From Deltaproteobacteria bacterium (GTDB lineage Bacteria; Desulfobacterota; DSM-4660; Desulfatiglandales; HGW-15), in NCBI GenBank assembly GCA_016931115.1, contig JAFGFM010000107.1, positions 1 to 44,466 on the forward strand: a stretch of DNA of 44,466 nt, given 5' to 3'. This document shows, piece after piece, positions 34,720-42,962 of the stretch; position 1 is the stretch's first letter; every line of letters begins with the position of its first letter. The notes beneath the pieces are model-generated. The model worked only from the letters and a program-made list of their open reading frames with translations. It was not told the DNA's origin and did no database searches. The position numbers and the translations under genes are program-made.

Positions 34720-36573
34720 TCAGGCATGAAACTGCATGTCATAAAGCTGCCTGAACCTGCCGTTTTTATCCATCAGTTCCTTGTGGGAACCCGATTCAAC
34801 GATCTCTCCCTTTTCAAGTACAAAGATCCTGTCTGCATTTCGTATGGTGCTTAATCTGTGGGCAATAGCAAAGATTGTGCATCTGCCCTTAAGTGATTCT
34901 ATGGATTTTTGTATAAGTTCTTCACTCTCTGCGTCAAGCGCAGAAGCGACTTCATCCAGCAGCAGTATGGAAGGATTTACAAGGATTGCCCTGGCAATGG
35001 ATATGCGCTGTTTCTGCCCACCAGACAGGAGCGAGCCCCTGTCACCCACAATAGTTTCATACTGTTTGGGCTGATCCATAATAAAGTTATGGGCATGGGA
35101 AGAGGTTGCAGCGGCGATTATACTGTTTGTGTCAACGGATGATCCTGTACAGTTTATATTATTCAGGATGGTGTCATGAAACAGCAGTACCTCCTGGCTT
35201 ACTATACCTATCTGTCTCCTTAATGATTCAAGCGTAACATCCCTTATATCTATACCGTCGATCAGTATCTGCCCCTCTTTAACATCATAAAAACGGGGGA
35301 CAAGGTCCATCAGGGTGCTTTTTCCAGCGCCTGTTGACCCTACAAAGGCAACCATTTCACCTGCATTGATCCTGAATGAAACGTTTTTAAGTACAGGTTT
35401 ACTGTTTTTATATGAAAAGCAAACATCCTTGAATTCAATGGAGCTGTTATGCCTTGGAAGTATAACTGCGTTTTCCTTTTCTGCAATCTCCGGTCTTGTA
35501 TTGATGATGCTAAATACCCTTTCAGTTGCCCCCTGAAGGGTTTTGATTTCATTGCTGACCCTGGAAAGGTTTTTTACAGGTGAGTATGCCCTTGATAAGG
35601 CATAAAAAAGCGCTACCAGTTCACCAAGGGTAAGATTATAGTAGGTTTTACCTGCGATCAATATTACCGGTAATACTGTAAAGGCTATGGCGTCCATAAT
35701 GGGGCCTATTCCCCTTACCCATCGGTTCCAGTGCATGGTCTTTTTATATAAGAAATCGGTAAGTTTTTTAAATTTACCTGAATGGTTTTCAAATGTGCAG
35801 AAACCCTGAACCACCTTCAGGCAAAGCAGTGTTTCCTGATAGGCTGATGTAACCTGTGCTGTTGCATCCTGAACCCTTGCAGAATGTTTTTTGACCTTGA
35901 TTCCGAATAATCTGGTTACAGCGATTATTAAAGGGGTGACAATCATTACCACAAGAGTCAGTTTGTAGTTCAATTTTAAGGCAGAAAGTAATAGAAACAG
36001 TGCAGTTAGAGGGTACTGAACAAAACCGATGATGATATTTGATATGGATGCCTGCATAAGGGTTAGATCTGCTGTTGATCTGGAGATCAGTTCACCGATC
36101 TTGTATTCATGATAAAAGCCCAGGTGAAGATTAGTGAATTTTTTGTAAAGATCTATCCTTATATCATTTATTGCCCTGTTGGTGAAGGCTGCTGCCGCCA
36201 GTTCACTAAGATACAGGGCAAATGACCTGACAATAACAGAGATGAAAATAAAAAGAGAGAGAAGGATCAGGAGTGAATTAGGTGTTTTTCCTTCAATAAT
36301 CTCAATTTTTTTAAGTTTGATTGGAAATGATGCATCTTTATCCCATACAGGCAGTTTTAAAGTAAATGGAACCGGTTCGTTATCCTGGGGCACACCCTCA
36401 GATATATCCTTTGACATATCCTTGGTCATATTATCTATAAAAGAGGGAAGTATCTCTGCGGGTGCAACAGACAATATAGCTGCAATACATGCAGGTAGAA
36501 TAGCGCATAACATAAGCAACTTATATTTTCTAACATATTTAGCAATCTCTTTGCCAAGTAATCTGTCAAGCAT
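34720..36573 (-). CDS. MsbA-like lipid flippase, ABC transporter fusion protein
   Basis: A 617-residue ABC exporter half-transporter that probably moves lipid A core or another lipid across the inner membrane. The membrane domain runs about 15-345 and the ATPase about 365-610. The ATPase has Walker A GSTGAGKST (about 412-420), Q-loop near 460, signature LSGGQKQR (about 515), Walker B SILLLDE and switch AHRLSTI. A periplasmic loop of about 65 residues between TM1 and TM2 (from about 45 to 110) is longer than in typical MsbA. It lies 94 bases after lptG, fitting an LPS role. Confidence 0.92.
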   Translation of the reverse strand: MLDRLLGKEIAKYVRKYKLLMLCAILPACIAAILSVAPAEILPSFIDNMTKDMSKDISEGVPQDNEPVPFTLKLPVWDKDASFPIKLKKIEIIEGKTPNSLLILLSLFIFISVIVRSFALYLSELAAAAFTNRAINDIRIDLYKKFTNLHLGFYHEYKIGELISRSTADLTLMQASISNIIIGFVQYPLTALFLLLSALKLNYKLTLVVMIVTPLIIAVTRLFGIKVKKHSARVQDATAQVTSAYQETLLCLKVVQGFCTFENHSGKFKKLTDFLYKKTMHWNRWVRGIGPIMDAIAFTVLPVILIAGKTYYNLTLGELVALFYALSRAYSPVKNLSRVSNEIKTLQGATERVFSIINTRPEIAEKENAVILPRHNSSIEFKDVCFSYKNSKPVLKNVSFRINAGEMVAFVGSTGAGKSTLMDLVPRFYDVKEGQILIDGIDIRDVTLESLRRQIGIVSQEVLLFHDTILNNINCTGSSVDTNSIIAAATSSHAHNFIMDQPKQYETIVGDRGSLLSGGQKQRISIARAILVNPSILLLDEVASALDAESEELIQKSIESLKGRCTIFAIAHRLSTIRNADRIFVLEKGEIVESGSHKELMDKNGRFRQLYDMQFHA

Positions 36574-36667
36574 AATATGGTGATACTCCTGTATTTGTGA
36601 AAACCCTTTCAGGCCTGTGCTCTTTGTAATAAGGGGTCATATGTATCAGAAAAAAGGAAAAAAGTGT

Positions 36668-37744
36668 CTATTTTTTGATGTTCATTATCAGATTTATACC
36701 TGCCAGAGAAAAGAGGATATTTGCTGCCCATGCGGATAAAAACGGAGGTAATATCCCTGCACGGCCTATAGCACTGGCAAAAGCCATAACCAGGTAGAGC
36801 AGAAAACAGGCGGCAATACCAATGGTGATGGAAAGGGGGATGCCGTTTATCTTCTCCCACAGGCCTATAGGTATTGCAAGAAGGGCAAGAACAGCAGTGA
36901 TTAAAGGGAATGCGAGTTTTTGGTATAGAAAAACCAGATCAGCCGTATTATCGTATCCCTCGGTCCTTACCTTTTCGGTGTGACTTTTTAACTGCCCATA
37001 ACTCATATCTTCAGGCTTTTTTATTTTTTTGATGAACATCTCAGGTGTTTCAGGGATATCGATTGAAACCTGGTCTAACTTCTCAAGACGGTAATCATTT
37101 TCACCTGCAAGTGTCTGAACCTTTGCCTTTTCTATTTCCCACCTGTTATTCACCCATCTGCCTGTTTCACCCTTGATCTTTTTAACAAGAATGAACTGAT
37201 CATTAAAAAAATAGAATACCGGCCCCTTCATTGTCTGGCTCTTTGCATCAAAATACTCTATCCAGTAGATATTATTTTTTGATTTGTACCATATGTTTGG
37301 CCTTCCGGATAGACCGGTTGGGTCCCGTTTTTTTACCTCGGCATTCCAGATCTCGTTCTGCATTGAGCTGGTATAGGGGATAATGGCATCAGATAGAATG
37401 AATGAAAAGATACTTAATATAATGGAGAAAAATATTACCGGGGTGAAGACCCTGAAAATATCAAGTCCGCAGGCCTTCATTGCCATGATTTCCCGGTTTT
37501 TTTTCATCAGGCATATAACAACAATAACAGATATTGTCGTTGCAACCGGTATCATCTGTTCTGTAATAGATGGTAATTTATAGAGGAAATAGGAGATGGT
37601 AGTGGAAAATGGCACACCTGCTTTAACAAAATTATCTATCTTCTGTATAAAATCTATAACAAGGAACAGGAGGATAAAGATAAACTGGCACATGATAAAT
37701 ACCTTTATTACCTCTTTTGAGATATATTTTGTTATTACCTTCAT
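36668..37744 (-). CDS. lptG: LPS export permease LptG (LptF/LptG family)
   Basis: A 358-residue inner-membrane subunit of the LptBFG transporter that extracts lipopolysaccharide. Six membrane segments: two near the N-terminus (FIMCQFIFILLFLVIDFI and 60-85), one near 100-120 and three at 275-355. A periplasmic beta-jellyroll of about 150 residues lies between. TTISYFLYKLPSITEQMIPV and KKNREIMAMKACGLD are family signatures. The order fits LptG more than LptF, but these are alike. No lptF is adjacent. Ribosome site aaggggat. Confidence 0.9.
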   Translation of the reverse strand: MKVITKYISKEVIKVFIMCQFIFILLFLVIDFIQKIDNFVKAGVPFSTTISYFLYKLPSITEQMIPVATTISVIVVICLMKKNREIMAMKACGLDIFRVFTPVIFFSIILSIFSFILSDAIIPYTSSMQNEIWNAEVKKRDPTGLSGRPNIWYKSKNNIYWIEYFDAKSQTMKGPVFYFFNDQFILVKKIKGETGRWVNNRWEIEKAKVQTLAGENDYRLEKLDQVSIDIPETPEMFIKKIKKPEDMSYGQLKSHTEKVRTEGYDNTADLVFLYQKLAFPLITAVLALLAIPIGLWEKINGIPLSITIGIAACFLLYLVMAFASAIGRAGILPPFLSAWAANILFSLAGINLIMNIKK

Positions 37745-37783
37745 CTATCCCCTTCAATGCCTGTTATGGATTTTATGAATGAT

Positions 37784-37824
37784 GGTATGAAATCCTAAAA
37801 AGTTTTTTCAAAGGATTTCATACC
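37784..37824. other. perfect 13-bp stem-loop upstream of lptG
   Basis: ggtatgaaatcct and aggatttcatacc pair perfectly around a 15-base loop, 40 bases before the lptG start on the minus strand. Function unknown; it is an RNA hairpin or a protein-binding dyad. Confidence 0.5.
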
Positions 37825-37891
37825 AGTGCACAGAAGATACCTTGACGATTTTAAAAAATCTACCTTTAAATTCATATAAAGGTTTTATAGT

Positions 37892-38116
37892 TAGTGTCCA
37901 TCCAAAAACTGTCGCTTTTGGATTTCCATCCTCCGTAGCAGAGCTACTGCGGAGGACGGGTAAGCGGTCAGCCATTAGCGTTCAGCTTCCTGTCCCGCCA
38001 TAGCCTTGTGAGGCGGCGGATCAGTAAAAGACTTTCAAACCAAAGAGTTCGCTGACAGCTGATCGCTGACTGCTGAAAGCCCCATCCAGAATTTGTCTCT
38101 TTCTGGATGGGCACTG
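37892..38116. repeat. MITE-like element with agtg-ccatcca terminal inverted repeats
   Basis: Left end agtgtccatccaaaaa (37893-) and right end ctggatgggcact (38103-38115) are inverted repeats. Each end also forms its own hairpin (tccaaaa...ttttgga and tccagaa...ttctgga). Inside is a near-palindrome cctccgtagc...cggagg (37930-37955) and gctgacagctgatcgctgac-type sequence. No gene is present; a 62-codon frame is accidental. A short agtgtccattcagaaag at 17344 could be a broken end of the same family. Confidence 0.65.
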
Positions 38117-38122
38117 GTTTTT

Positions 38123-38689
38123 CTACCAACTGGGATTTTTCTTTGACCCGATCCATTCTTTCATCTGTTCATTATAGATAATACGTTTGCTGAACAGCCA
38201 CTCACCATTTACCTTTTCCATGTCGTCCTCATAATACCCGTATGAATCAAGGGTTGCCTTGCGTTCAGGGTTATCATTTCCCATGTGAAACCAGTAGGCC
38301 CTTCCGGTTGCCTTGTTCCCGTTTACTTTAATCACTATGTTTGTGATGTTATGGCGACCTGTAGAAGGGTATAATTCTTTTTCACCCTCAGCGGCTGGTT
38401 TTTCGTTTGCCATGTTAGCAGACATGGCCCCGAGTTCTCTCTTGATATTTTCGCGCCCCTGCCATTTAAAGCCTATAATATCCAGGATGCCATCCTCGGT
38501 GAATGTCTTCACATAAGTATCAAGATCACCAAAATCCAGGGCAAACATGTATCGGGCCTGAAGGTCTTCTATCAGCGCCCTGTCTTCTGCATAACTGGTT
38601 GCACCGGTCTCAGCGGAAGAGTAGGTCATAATAAATGTGATGGATAAAATTGTGATCAAAATTAAACATATTAAAGATATTCTTCGCAT
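38123..38689 (-). CDS. exported SnoaL-like / NTF2-fold protein
   Basis: A 188-residue predicted periplasmic protein. A signal peptide (MRRISLICLILITILSITFI, cleaved near SSA-ETG) precedes an NTF2-like domain: DRALIEDLQARYMFALDFGD (about 38-57), YVKTFTEDGILDI, GRENIKREL, then the strands NITNIVIKVNGNKATGRAYW and GYYEDDMEKVNGEWLFSKR. Many such proteins are dehydratase- or cyclase-like but the active residues cannot be assigned. The ATG at 38689 is chosen over one 87 bases upstream since aggagg precedes it and it starts the signal peptide. The stop lies just beyond the MITE-like element. Confidence 0.85.
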   Translation of the reverse strand: MRRISLICLILITILSITFIMTYSSAETGATSYAEDRALIEDLQARYMFALDFGDLDTYVKTFTEDGILDIIGFKWQGRENIKRELGAMSANMANEKPAAEGEKELYPSTGRHNITNIVIKVNGNKATGRAYWFHMGNDNPERKATLDSYGYYEDDMEKVNGEWLFSKRIIYNEQMKEWIGSKKNPSW

Positions 38690-38977
38690 TGGGTTTTCCT
38701 CCTGTTTAGGGTTTGTATATGATTGGGGCATTGATTCAGATGATGGAAGTATAGATATATAGGGGTTCTGTGTCAATATGACTTATCTCTGCTGAATGTT
38801 TCTATGGTGATCTTCGGATTAGATCATCATAGACTATCAATAGTGGATAAGAGTATAACCATATTCAATGCTGTTTTCAGATTTAACAGGTAGTAAGAAA
38901 CTTTGGGCGACAGTCTTGTTCTGAACCCCTGTTTATCTTTTTGTTTGTGCGCTTTTTTCCCCATGGATGTGGATTGG

Positions 38978-39139
38978 TTAAGCAGCCTGTTTTTCTTTTT
39001 TTGAATAATTAACAATATTTTTTTTATGTTTTTTTTCTTTTTCCATAAGGTTTTTAGCAATTGAATCAATATTATATTTATGCTCTTCGGCGATTGAATC
39101 TTTAATTTTCCAGAGTTCTTCTAAAATATCATTTTTCAT
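38978..39139 (-). CDS. 53-residue partner (probable antitoxin) of the PIN protein
   Basis: A 53-codon gene whose ATG overlaps the PIN stop codon by four bases (atga). It begins MKNDILEELWKIKDSIAEE, continues with HKYNIDSIAKNLMEKEKKH and ends KKEKQAA. It is Lys/Glu-rich and probably helical. Short proteins with this pattern (a conserved LWKIKDSIA-like start and NID/NYDI centre) often follow PIN genes in anaerobic bacteria and are thought to be antitoxins in reversed toxin-first order. No DNA-binding motif is evident. Overlap strongly supports coupled translation. The A-rich tract near 39028-39040 offers slippage risk. Confidence 0.7.
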   Translation of the reverse strand: MKNDILEELWKIKDSIAEEHKYNIDSIAKNLMEKEKKHKKNIVNYSKKEKQAA

Positions 39140-39618
39140 TTTTTATTTCCTCCCAGCAATTCTTGTGGAGTGCATATTTCAGGGATATTAAAATCCTTCA
39201 TTAAAAGTAAATTTCTGACTTTTGGTTTCAATTCAGCATTATCCAGATGTCTGCAATTCCAAGTCATTAAATAGTCAATTTTATGTACAGCCGCTATTGC
39301 AAGATGTAATGCATCATTTGATGCTTTTTTAGGAAGTGGGCCAGGTTTAATAATCATTTTGGCAAGATTTATTGCTTCATCGGTAATCTGAAGATAGGGT
39401 ATTTCCTTTATTACCTCAATTCGTTTTGATACTGCAAAGGGATCCCCACGTGTAGCCTCTTCGTAAACCAGTTCAGAGATAAAAATATCAAAATGAGATT
39501 TTCTTTTTTCCCACCAGTCAACAGTAATACTTTGCCATGCGGCAGCAATAAGATTTTGAGATGGCTTGCTGGTTAGAAAACTTATAATACTTGTTTCGAT
39601 GTAAACTTTTTCTTTCAT
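39136..39618 (-). CDS. PIN-domain ribonuclease toxin
   Basis: A 160-residue PIN-fold protein, expected to cleave RNA with metal-bound acidic residues. Candidate ligands are Glu8 (YIETSIISFL, Asp in many homologues), Glu49/Glu53 (SELVYEEATRGDP) and Asp102 (SNDALHLA). The family motif MTWNCRHLDN (about 118-127) is present. No strong ribosome site lies before the ATG. The downstream gene overlaps by four bases, giving a type II toxin-antitoxin-like pair with the toxin first. Confidence 0.88.
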   Translation of the reverse strand: MKEKVYIETSIISFLTSKPSQNLIAAAWQSITVDWWEKRKSHFDIFISELVYEEATRGDPFAVSKRIEVIKEIPYLQITDEAINLAKMIIKPGPLPKKASNDALHLAIAAVHKIDYLMTWNCRHLDNAELKPKVRNLLLMKDFNIPEICTPQELLGGNKK

Positions 39619-39639
39619 TTTTTTATTTTAACAAAAATT

Positions 39640-39902
39640 ACCATTTTTTATAGATGTAGTATATGGAGCAGTGTGCTGTATGTCAACTAAAACTCAATCC
39701 ATCATAATGCAGTACTAGACAGCAGTCCCAAGTGAGCCCCTGAAGGAGTAATCTCTGAATAGCATTTAACAATTAAAAGATAAATCATTAGAATCCTGCT
39801 CATGTAGAGACCATTAAGAATATAATATGCAGGCTCCTGAATGTCGAGGGAGCAGCATCCTTTTATAATCCAATACCCATAGGGGCTTCCAAAAATATTT
39901 AA
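39640..39902. other. intergenic region without recognised features
   Basis: This stretch precedes the PIN gene on the minus strand and should hold its promoter. A 62-codon open frame on the minus strand has no family resemblance and no start, and is not called. No repeat was recognised apart from the short ggctcc / ggagc inversion near 39833-39850. Confidence 0.35.
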
Positions 39903-40085
39903 GGGTTTGAAACCCCCAGTTTTGATGCGATAAAAAGCCTCTGGGATGTTGAAGATTGCTTTGGTAAGGAAAACAACCTTGAACGTATTAAGAAAGACAA
40001 GGCGGAAAACCCTGACAAATCAATAATTATAAAAGGATTTGCTGGGACAATAAAAAACGAATCTGCTTGTAACCAGGAAAAATAA
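39903..40085 (+). pseudogene. possible C-terminal fragment of a lost gene
   Basis: Sixty codons without a start, beginning right after an in-frame stop, read GFETPSFDAIKSLWDVEDCF, then GKENNLERIKKDKAENPD, then KSIIIKGFAGTIKNESACNQ before TAA. The composition and codon use look protein-like and there is no usable start codon or ribosome site, so this may be the tail of a deleted gene. Parent family not recognised. An antisense frame of 73 codons over the same place is considered its shadow. Confidence 0.35.
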
Positions 40086-40093
40086 GAATCATG

Positions 40094-40116
40094 CAGAGAC
40101 GCACGGCTGGGCGTCT
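40094..40116. repeat. palindrome (gagac...gtctc family) downstream of the regulator gene
   Basis: cagagacgcacggctgggcg followed by tctcc forms a hairpin with gagacgc/gcgtctc arms, related to those at 12418 and 34694. It lies directly downstream of the response regulator gene and may act as its terminator. Confidence 0.5.
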
Positions 40117-40126
40117 CCACCTGGAT

Positions 40127-40813
40127 TTATAAACTGTTTTCAAACCGGTAACCAACCTCTCTTACTGTCTTAATAAAATCAGGGTTAGCAGGGTCTTTTT
40201 CTATCTTGTTTCTCAAGGAGTTAATGCATCTATCAACGCTTCGTCGTGTTACGACTATATTATAGCCCCATACAAGATTGAGAATCTGGTCCCTTGTTAA
40301 CACCCTATCAGGATGAGTTATAAGAAGGGATAAAAGACCATACTCCTTTGGTGTTAGCGTTATAATCGATCCATTTTTCGTTAGTTTTCTGGAAGCCATG
40401 TCCAGTTCAAATTCACTAAAACTGTATTTCAAAATTTCTTTTTTACGTCGTGACCTAAGGCAGGCATTTGCCCTGGCAATGAGTTCCTTTATACTGAAGG
40501 GTTTTGTAACATAATCGTTTGCCCCAAGGTTAAGCCCGAGTACAATATCAGATTCCTGGCTTTTTGCTGTAAGCATGATAATAGGCATATCAAGATCCTG
40601 TTCACGGAGAGCGCGGCATATCTCATAACCATTCATACCCGGAAGCATAAGATCGAGGATGATCAGTTCAGGTTTATTATTAAGAGCCTTTTCAAAACCA
40701 TCTTCTCCATTTTCAGAGGTAATTACAGTAAAGCCAGCGAATTCGAAGTTATCCTTCAGACCTCTCAGTAAGGTTTTATTGTCTTCGATTATTAAAATGG
40801 TTTCTTGAGACAT
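40127..40813 (-). CDS. OmpR/PhoB-type response regulator
   Basis: A 228-residue two-component regulator. The receiver domain (1-120) has acidic pair Glu10/Asp11, phosphoacceptor Asp54 (IILDLMLPGMNGYE), switch Thr82 and Lys104 (YVTKPF). The C-terminal winged helix (about 130-226) contains TLTPKEYGLLSLLITHPDRV and RRSVDRCINSLRNKIEKDP. It should be phosphorylated by the kinase encoded upstream (41019-42956). A dispersed repeat separates the two genes, so it may have its own promoter. Target genes unknown. Confidence 0.95.
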   Translation of the reverse strand: MSQETILIIEDNKTLLRGLKDNFEFAGFTVITSENGEDGFEKALNNKPELIILDLMLPGMNGYEICRALREQDLDMPIIMLTAKSQESDIVLGLNLGANDYVTKPFSIKELIARANACLRSRRKKEILKYSFSEFELDMASRKLTKNGSIITLTPKEYGLLSLLITHPDRVLTRDQILNLVWGYNIVVTRRSVDRCINSLRNKIEKDPANPDFIKTVREVGYRFENSL

Positions 40814-40883
40814 TTTTTGGTCTTACTCCGAAACAAAGATTGTCTGATAAATATATTTTTCTACTTGATGGTTAAGTATTTTT

Positions 40884-41015
40884 TGTCATTCCCGTGCAGA
40901 CGGGAATCCAATTTATATTTAAAAGCAAGAGCAAATGGATACCCGCCCACGCGGGTATGACGGTTTTAACCCTATCCTTTTATTAGTCATTCCCCGACTC
41001 GATCGGGGAATCCAG
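40884..41015. repeat. dispersed 'gtcattcccg-cgggaatcca' repeats between kinase and regulator genes
   Basis: Three related hairpin units: gtcattcccgtgcagacggg, tacccgcccacgcgggta, and gtcattccccgactcgatcg followed by ggggaatcca. The family is the same as the pair at 9692-9769. The element is inserted between the kinase stop and the regulator start. Confidence 0.7.
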
Positions 41016-41018
41016 TTT

Positions 41019-42956
41019 TTATTTTGTTACCGGCACCTTAATCGTAAATACACTCCCTTTGCCAGGTTCACTTTTAATTTCAATGGAACCATGATGCACA
41101 TCCACAATGGATTTGACAATACTCAACCCTAATCCGAATCCGCTTCCCTTGCGGGAAAGGGTCTGATCAACCTGATAAAAAGGCTTAAGGATTTTTCCCC
41201 TTTGATCCACGGATATACCAATGCCTTTGTCACTGACTTCAAAACAGATATTCCCATTTTCCTGATATGCTGATAACACAACTGATTTGACTATATCAGA
41301 ATAGTGATATGCATTGTCTAAGAGATTAAGAAGAACCATAACAAAAGCATCATAATCTGCAATGATATTCGGCAATTCATCCTGAACTTTCAGCTCAAAG
41401 GAAAACCCTCCGGATTCAAACCGGTGCTTTAACGTCTCATAAGCAGATCTGACAAGGTTTCCAGGCTCAACAATCTTGAAATTGAAGGTCTGTCTATTAT
41501 CCTCTATCCGTGAAAAGGTTAAGAAATTTTCAACCAGCCTTGTTAGTCGATCATTTTCTTTTGCAATTAATTCAATATAATCCTTAACAAGGTTTTCATC
41601 CTTATATCTACCCTCCATAAGTGTATCGACAAGAAGACGTATAGAAGCAAGCGGTGTTTTTAGTTCATGGGATACAGTTGTTATAAGATCGTTTTTAATC
41701 CTGGTGAGGCTCATCTGGTGAACGAAAAAACGGGTTGTAATAATGGCAAGAATCAGTATCCCGACAATAATCAGCAAGGCCGTCCATATATACAGAGATA
41801 TCTGTTTTTCAGATGCTGCCATAAAAAGATCATCATCTTTAACTTGAACAATCAATTCCCATTCAAGAAAATAGTCTCCGGCTTTTGTACTGAGTAGAGG
41901 TTTGAAATCTTTTTCTTTATCTTTCAGAACAAATAAAAAACGCGCATCTGTGTTCAGCACATTTTTGTTTATGAATGCTTGAGTTTCTCTCTCAATTCTA
42001 TTCAGCTTGAATAATGCGATAACAGTTTGATCGGAAGAGACAATCCGCCATATACCACTTTCGGATATCTTTGACAGGCCATACTTTCCCGGTTGAATTA
42101 ACTGCGACTGCGAGTATATGGATGCTAGGCTCTCAGCTTCATAAGTTGGAAACTCAATGTCATCTTGTATCTTTTTCAAGGCATTCATCAGAAACAATCT
42201 TTGAGAAGATGGCATAAGCGGCGGACTATAGTCTTTAACTCTTGAAACAAGCCCTTCCAGCATTATTTGGAAGACAGGATCGGTGCTGTCATTAATTGAC
42301 TGTAATGAGAATAACAAAATATCAGGTATTATTAGGCGCCCGTTTTTATCTCGAGCCGCATCATACTTCCCGTTCATTACACCCAAAATCAGTTTATTAA
42401 TCTCATCCTTTTTTCCGGCCTTATTGTAACAGCGAACCTGACTTTGGACAGCTTTGCCTGAAATATTGATATCTTCTGATCTTTTGGCAATCACAGCATA
42501 TTCCACTGCAGCAGATATATAATTCCTTTCTCTCAACTCCAGATGTTCCGCATGGTTCCATTCATCAGAGAGATCTCCAAAGTCCGGTGCCATTGGTTCA
42601 GCTTCAATCGGATAGAGCAGATTCCCTTCCTTGCTATAAATTATAACGCTGTCAGAAATTCCCTTTTCTATTATTTTTATGAATCTTTCAGATGAGTTTA
42701 TATCGGGACTAATCCCGGATAAATCATCTATCCTCTGCTCCCAGAACTTATGGATCAATGATGGAAGATTTTCCAATTGTGATTGATACAGGTCTGTGAG
42801 TTTCTGTCGCACTGCCATACGTTCATTACGTACAGCCTCAGAAACAAACCAGAGAAGGCAGACAGTGGGAACAATAACAACTAATAACAGCATAACAACT
42901 ATAGTCCACATCCGCCTTTTCTGGTAAAGACCGGTATTGTTGAAGAACAAGGTCAT
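41019..42956 (-). CDS. membrane sensor histidine kinase
   Basis: A 645-residue inner-membrane histidine kinase. TM1 is about 15-37 (MWTIVVMLLLVVIVPTVCLL) and TM2 about 385-410 (YIWTALLIIVGILILAII), enclosing a large periplasmic domain of about 350 residues with no recognised fold. The HisKA domain has SHELKTPLASIRLL with phosphorylated His430. The HATPase domain has the N box (LLNLLDNAYHYSD), G1 (DKGIGIS) and G2 (GSGFGLGLSIVKSIVDVH). It follows the exported TPR gene by six bases and precedes the response regulator, so the three form one signalling operon. Confidence 0.95.
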   Translation of the reverse strand: MTLFFNNTGLYQKRRMWTIVVMLLLVVIVPTVCLLWFVSEAVRNERMAVRQKLTDLYQSQLENLPSLIHKFWEQRIDDLSGISPDINSSERFIKIIEKGISDSVIIYSKEGNLLYPIEAEPMAPDFGDLSDEWNHAEHLELRERNYISAAVEYAVIAKRSEDINISGKAVQSQVRCYNKAGKKDEINKLILGVMNGKYDAARDKNGRLIIPDILLFSLQSINDSTDPVFQIMLEGLVSRVKDYSPPLMPSSQRLFLMNALKKIQDDIEFPTYEAESLASIYSQSQLIQPGKYGLSKISESGIWRIVSSDQTVIALFKLNRIERETQAFINKNVLNTDARFLFVLKDKEKDFKPLLSTKAGDYFLEWELIVQVKDDDLFMAASEKQISLYIWTALLIIVGILILAIITTRFFVHQMSLTRIKNDLITTVSHELKTPLASIRLLVDTLMEGRYKDENLVKDYIELIAKENDRLTRLVENFLTFSRIEDNRQTFNFKIVEPGNLVRSAYETLKHRFESGGFSFELKVQDELPNIIADYDAFVMVLLNLLDNAYHYSDIVKSVVLSAYQENGNICFEVSDKGIGISVDQRGKILKPFYQVDQTLSRKGSGFGLGLSIVKSIVDVHHGSIEIKSEPGKGSVFTIKVPVTK

Positions 42957-42962
42957 ATTATC

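Noticed and set aside
37968-38156. 62-codon open frame in the MITE-like element
   Set aside because: It is read from repeat sequence and overlaps the end of the SnoaL-like gene; not a gene.
38827-39069. 80-codon minus-strand open frame with many lysines
   Set aside because: It is a different frame of the stretch that encodes the 53-residue PIN partner. It has no ribosome site, and its Lys-rich content comes from A-rich codons.
39899-40120. 73-codon minus-strand open frame
   Set aside because: It is antisense to the start-less coding-like fragment and runs through the palindrome. Composition and lack of a ribosome site argue against it.
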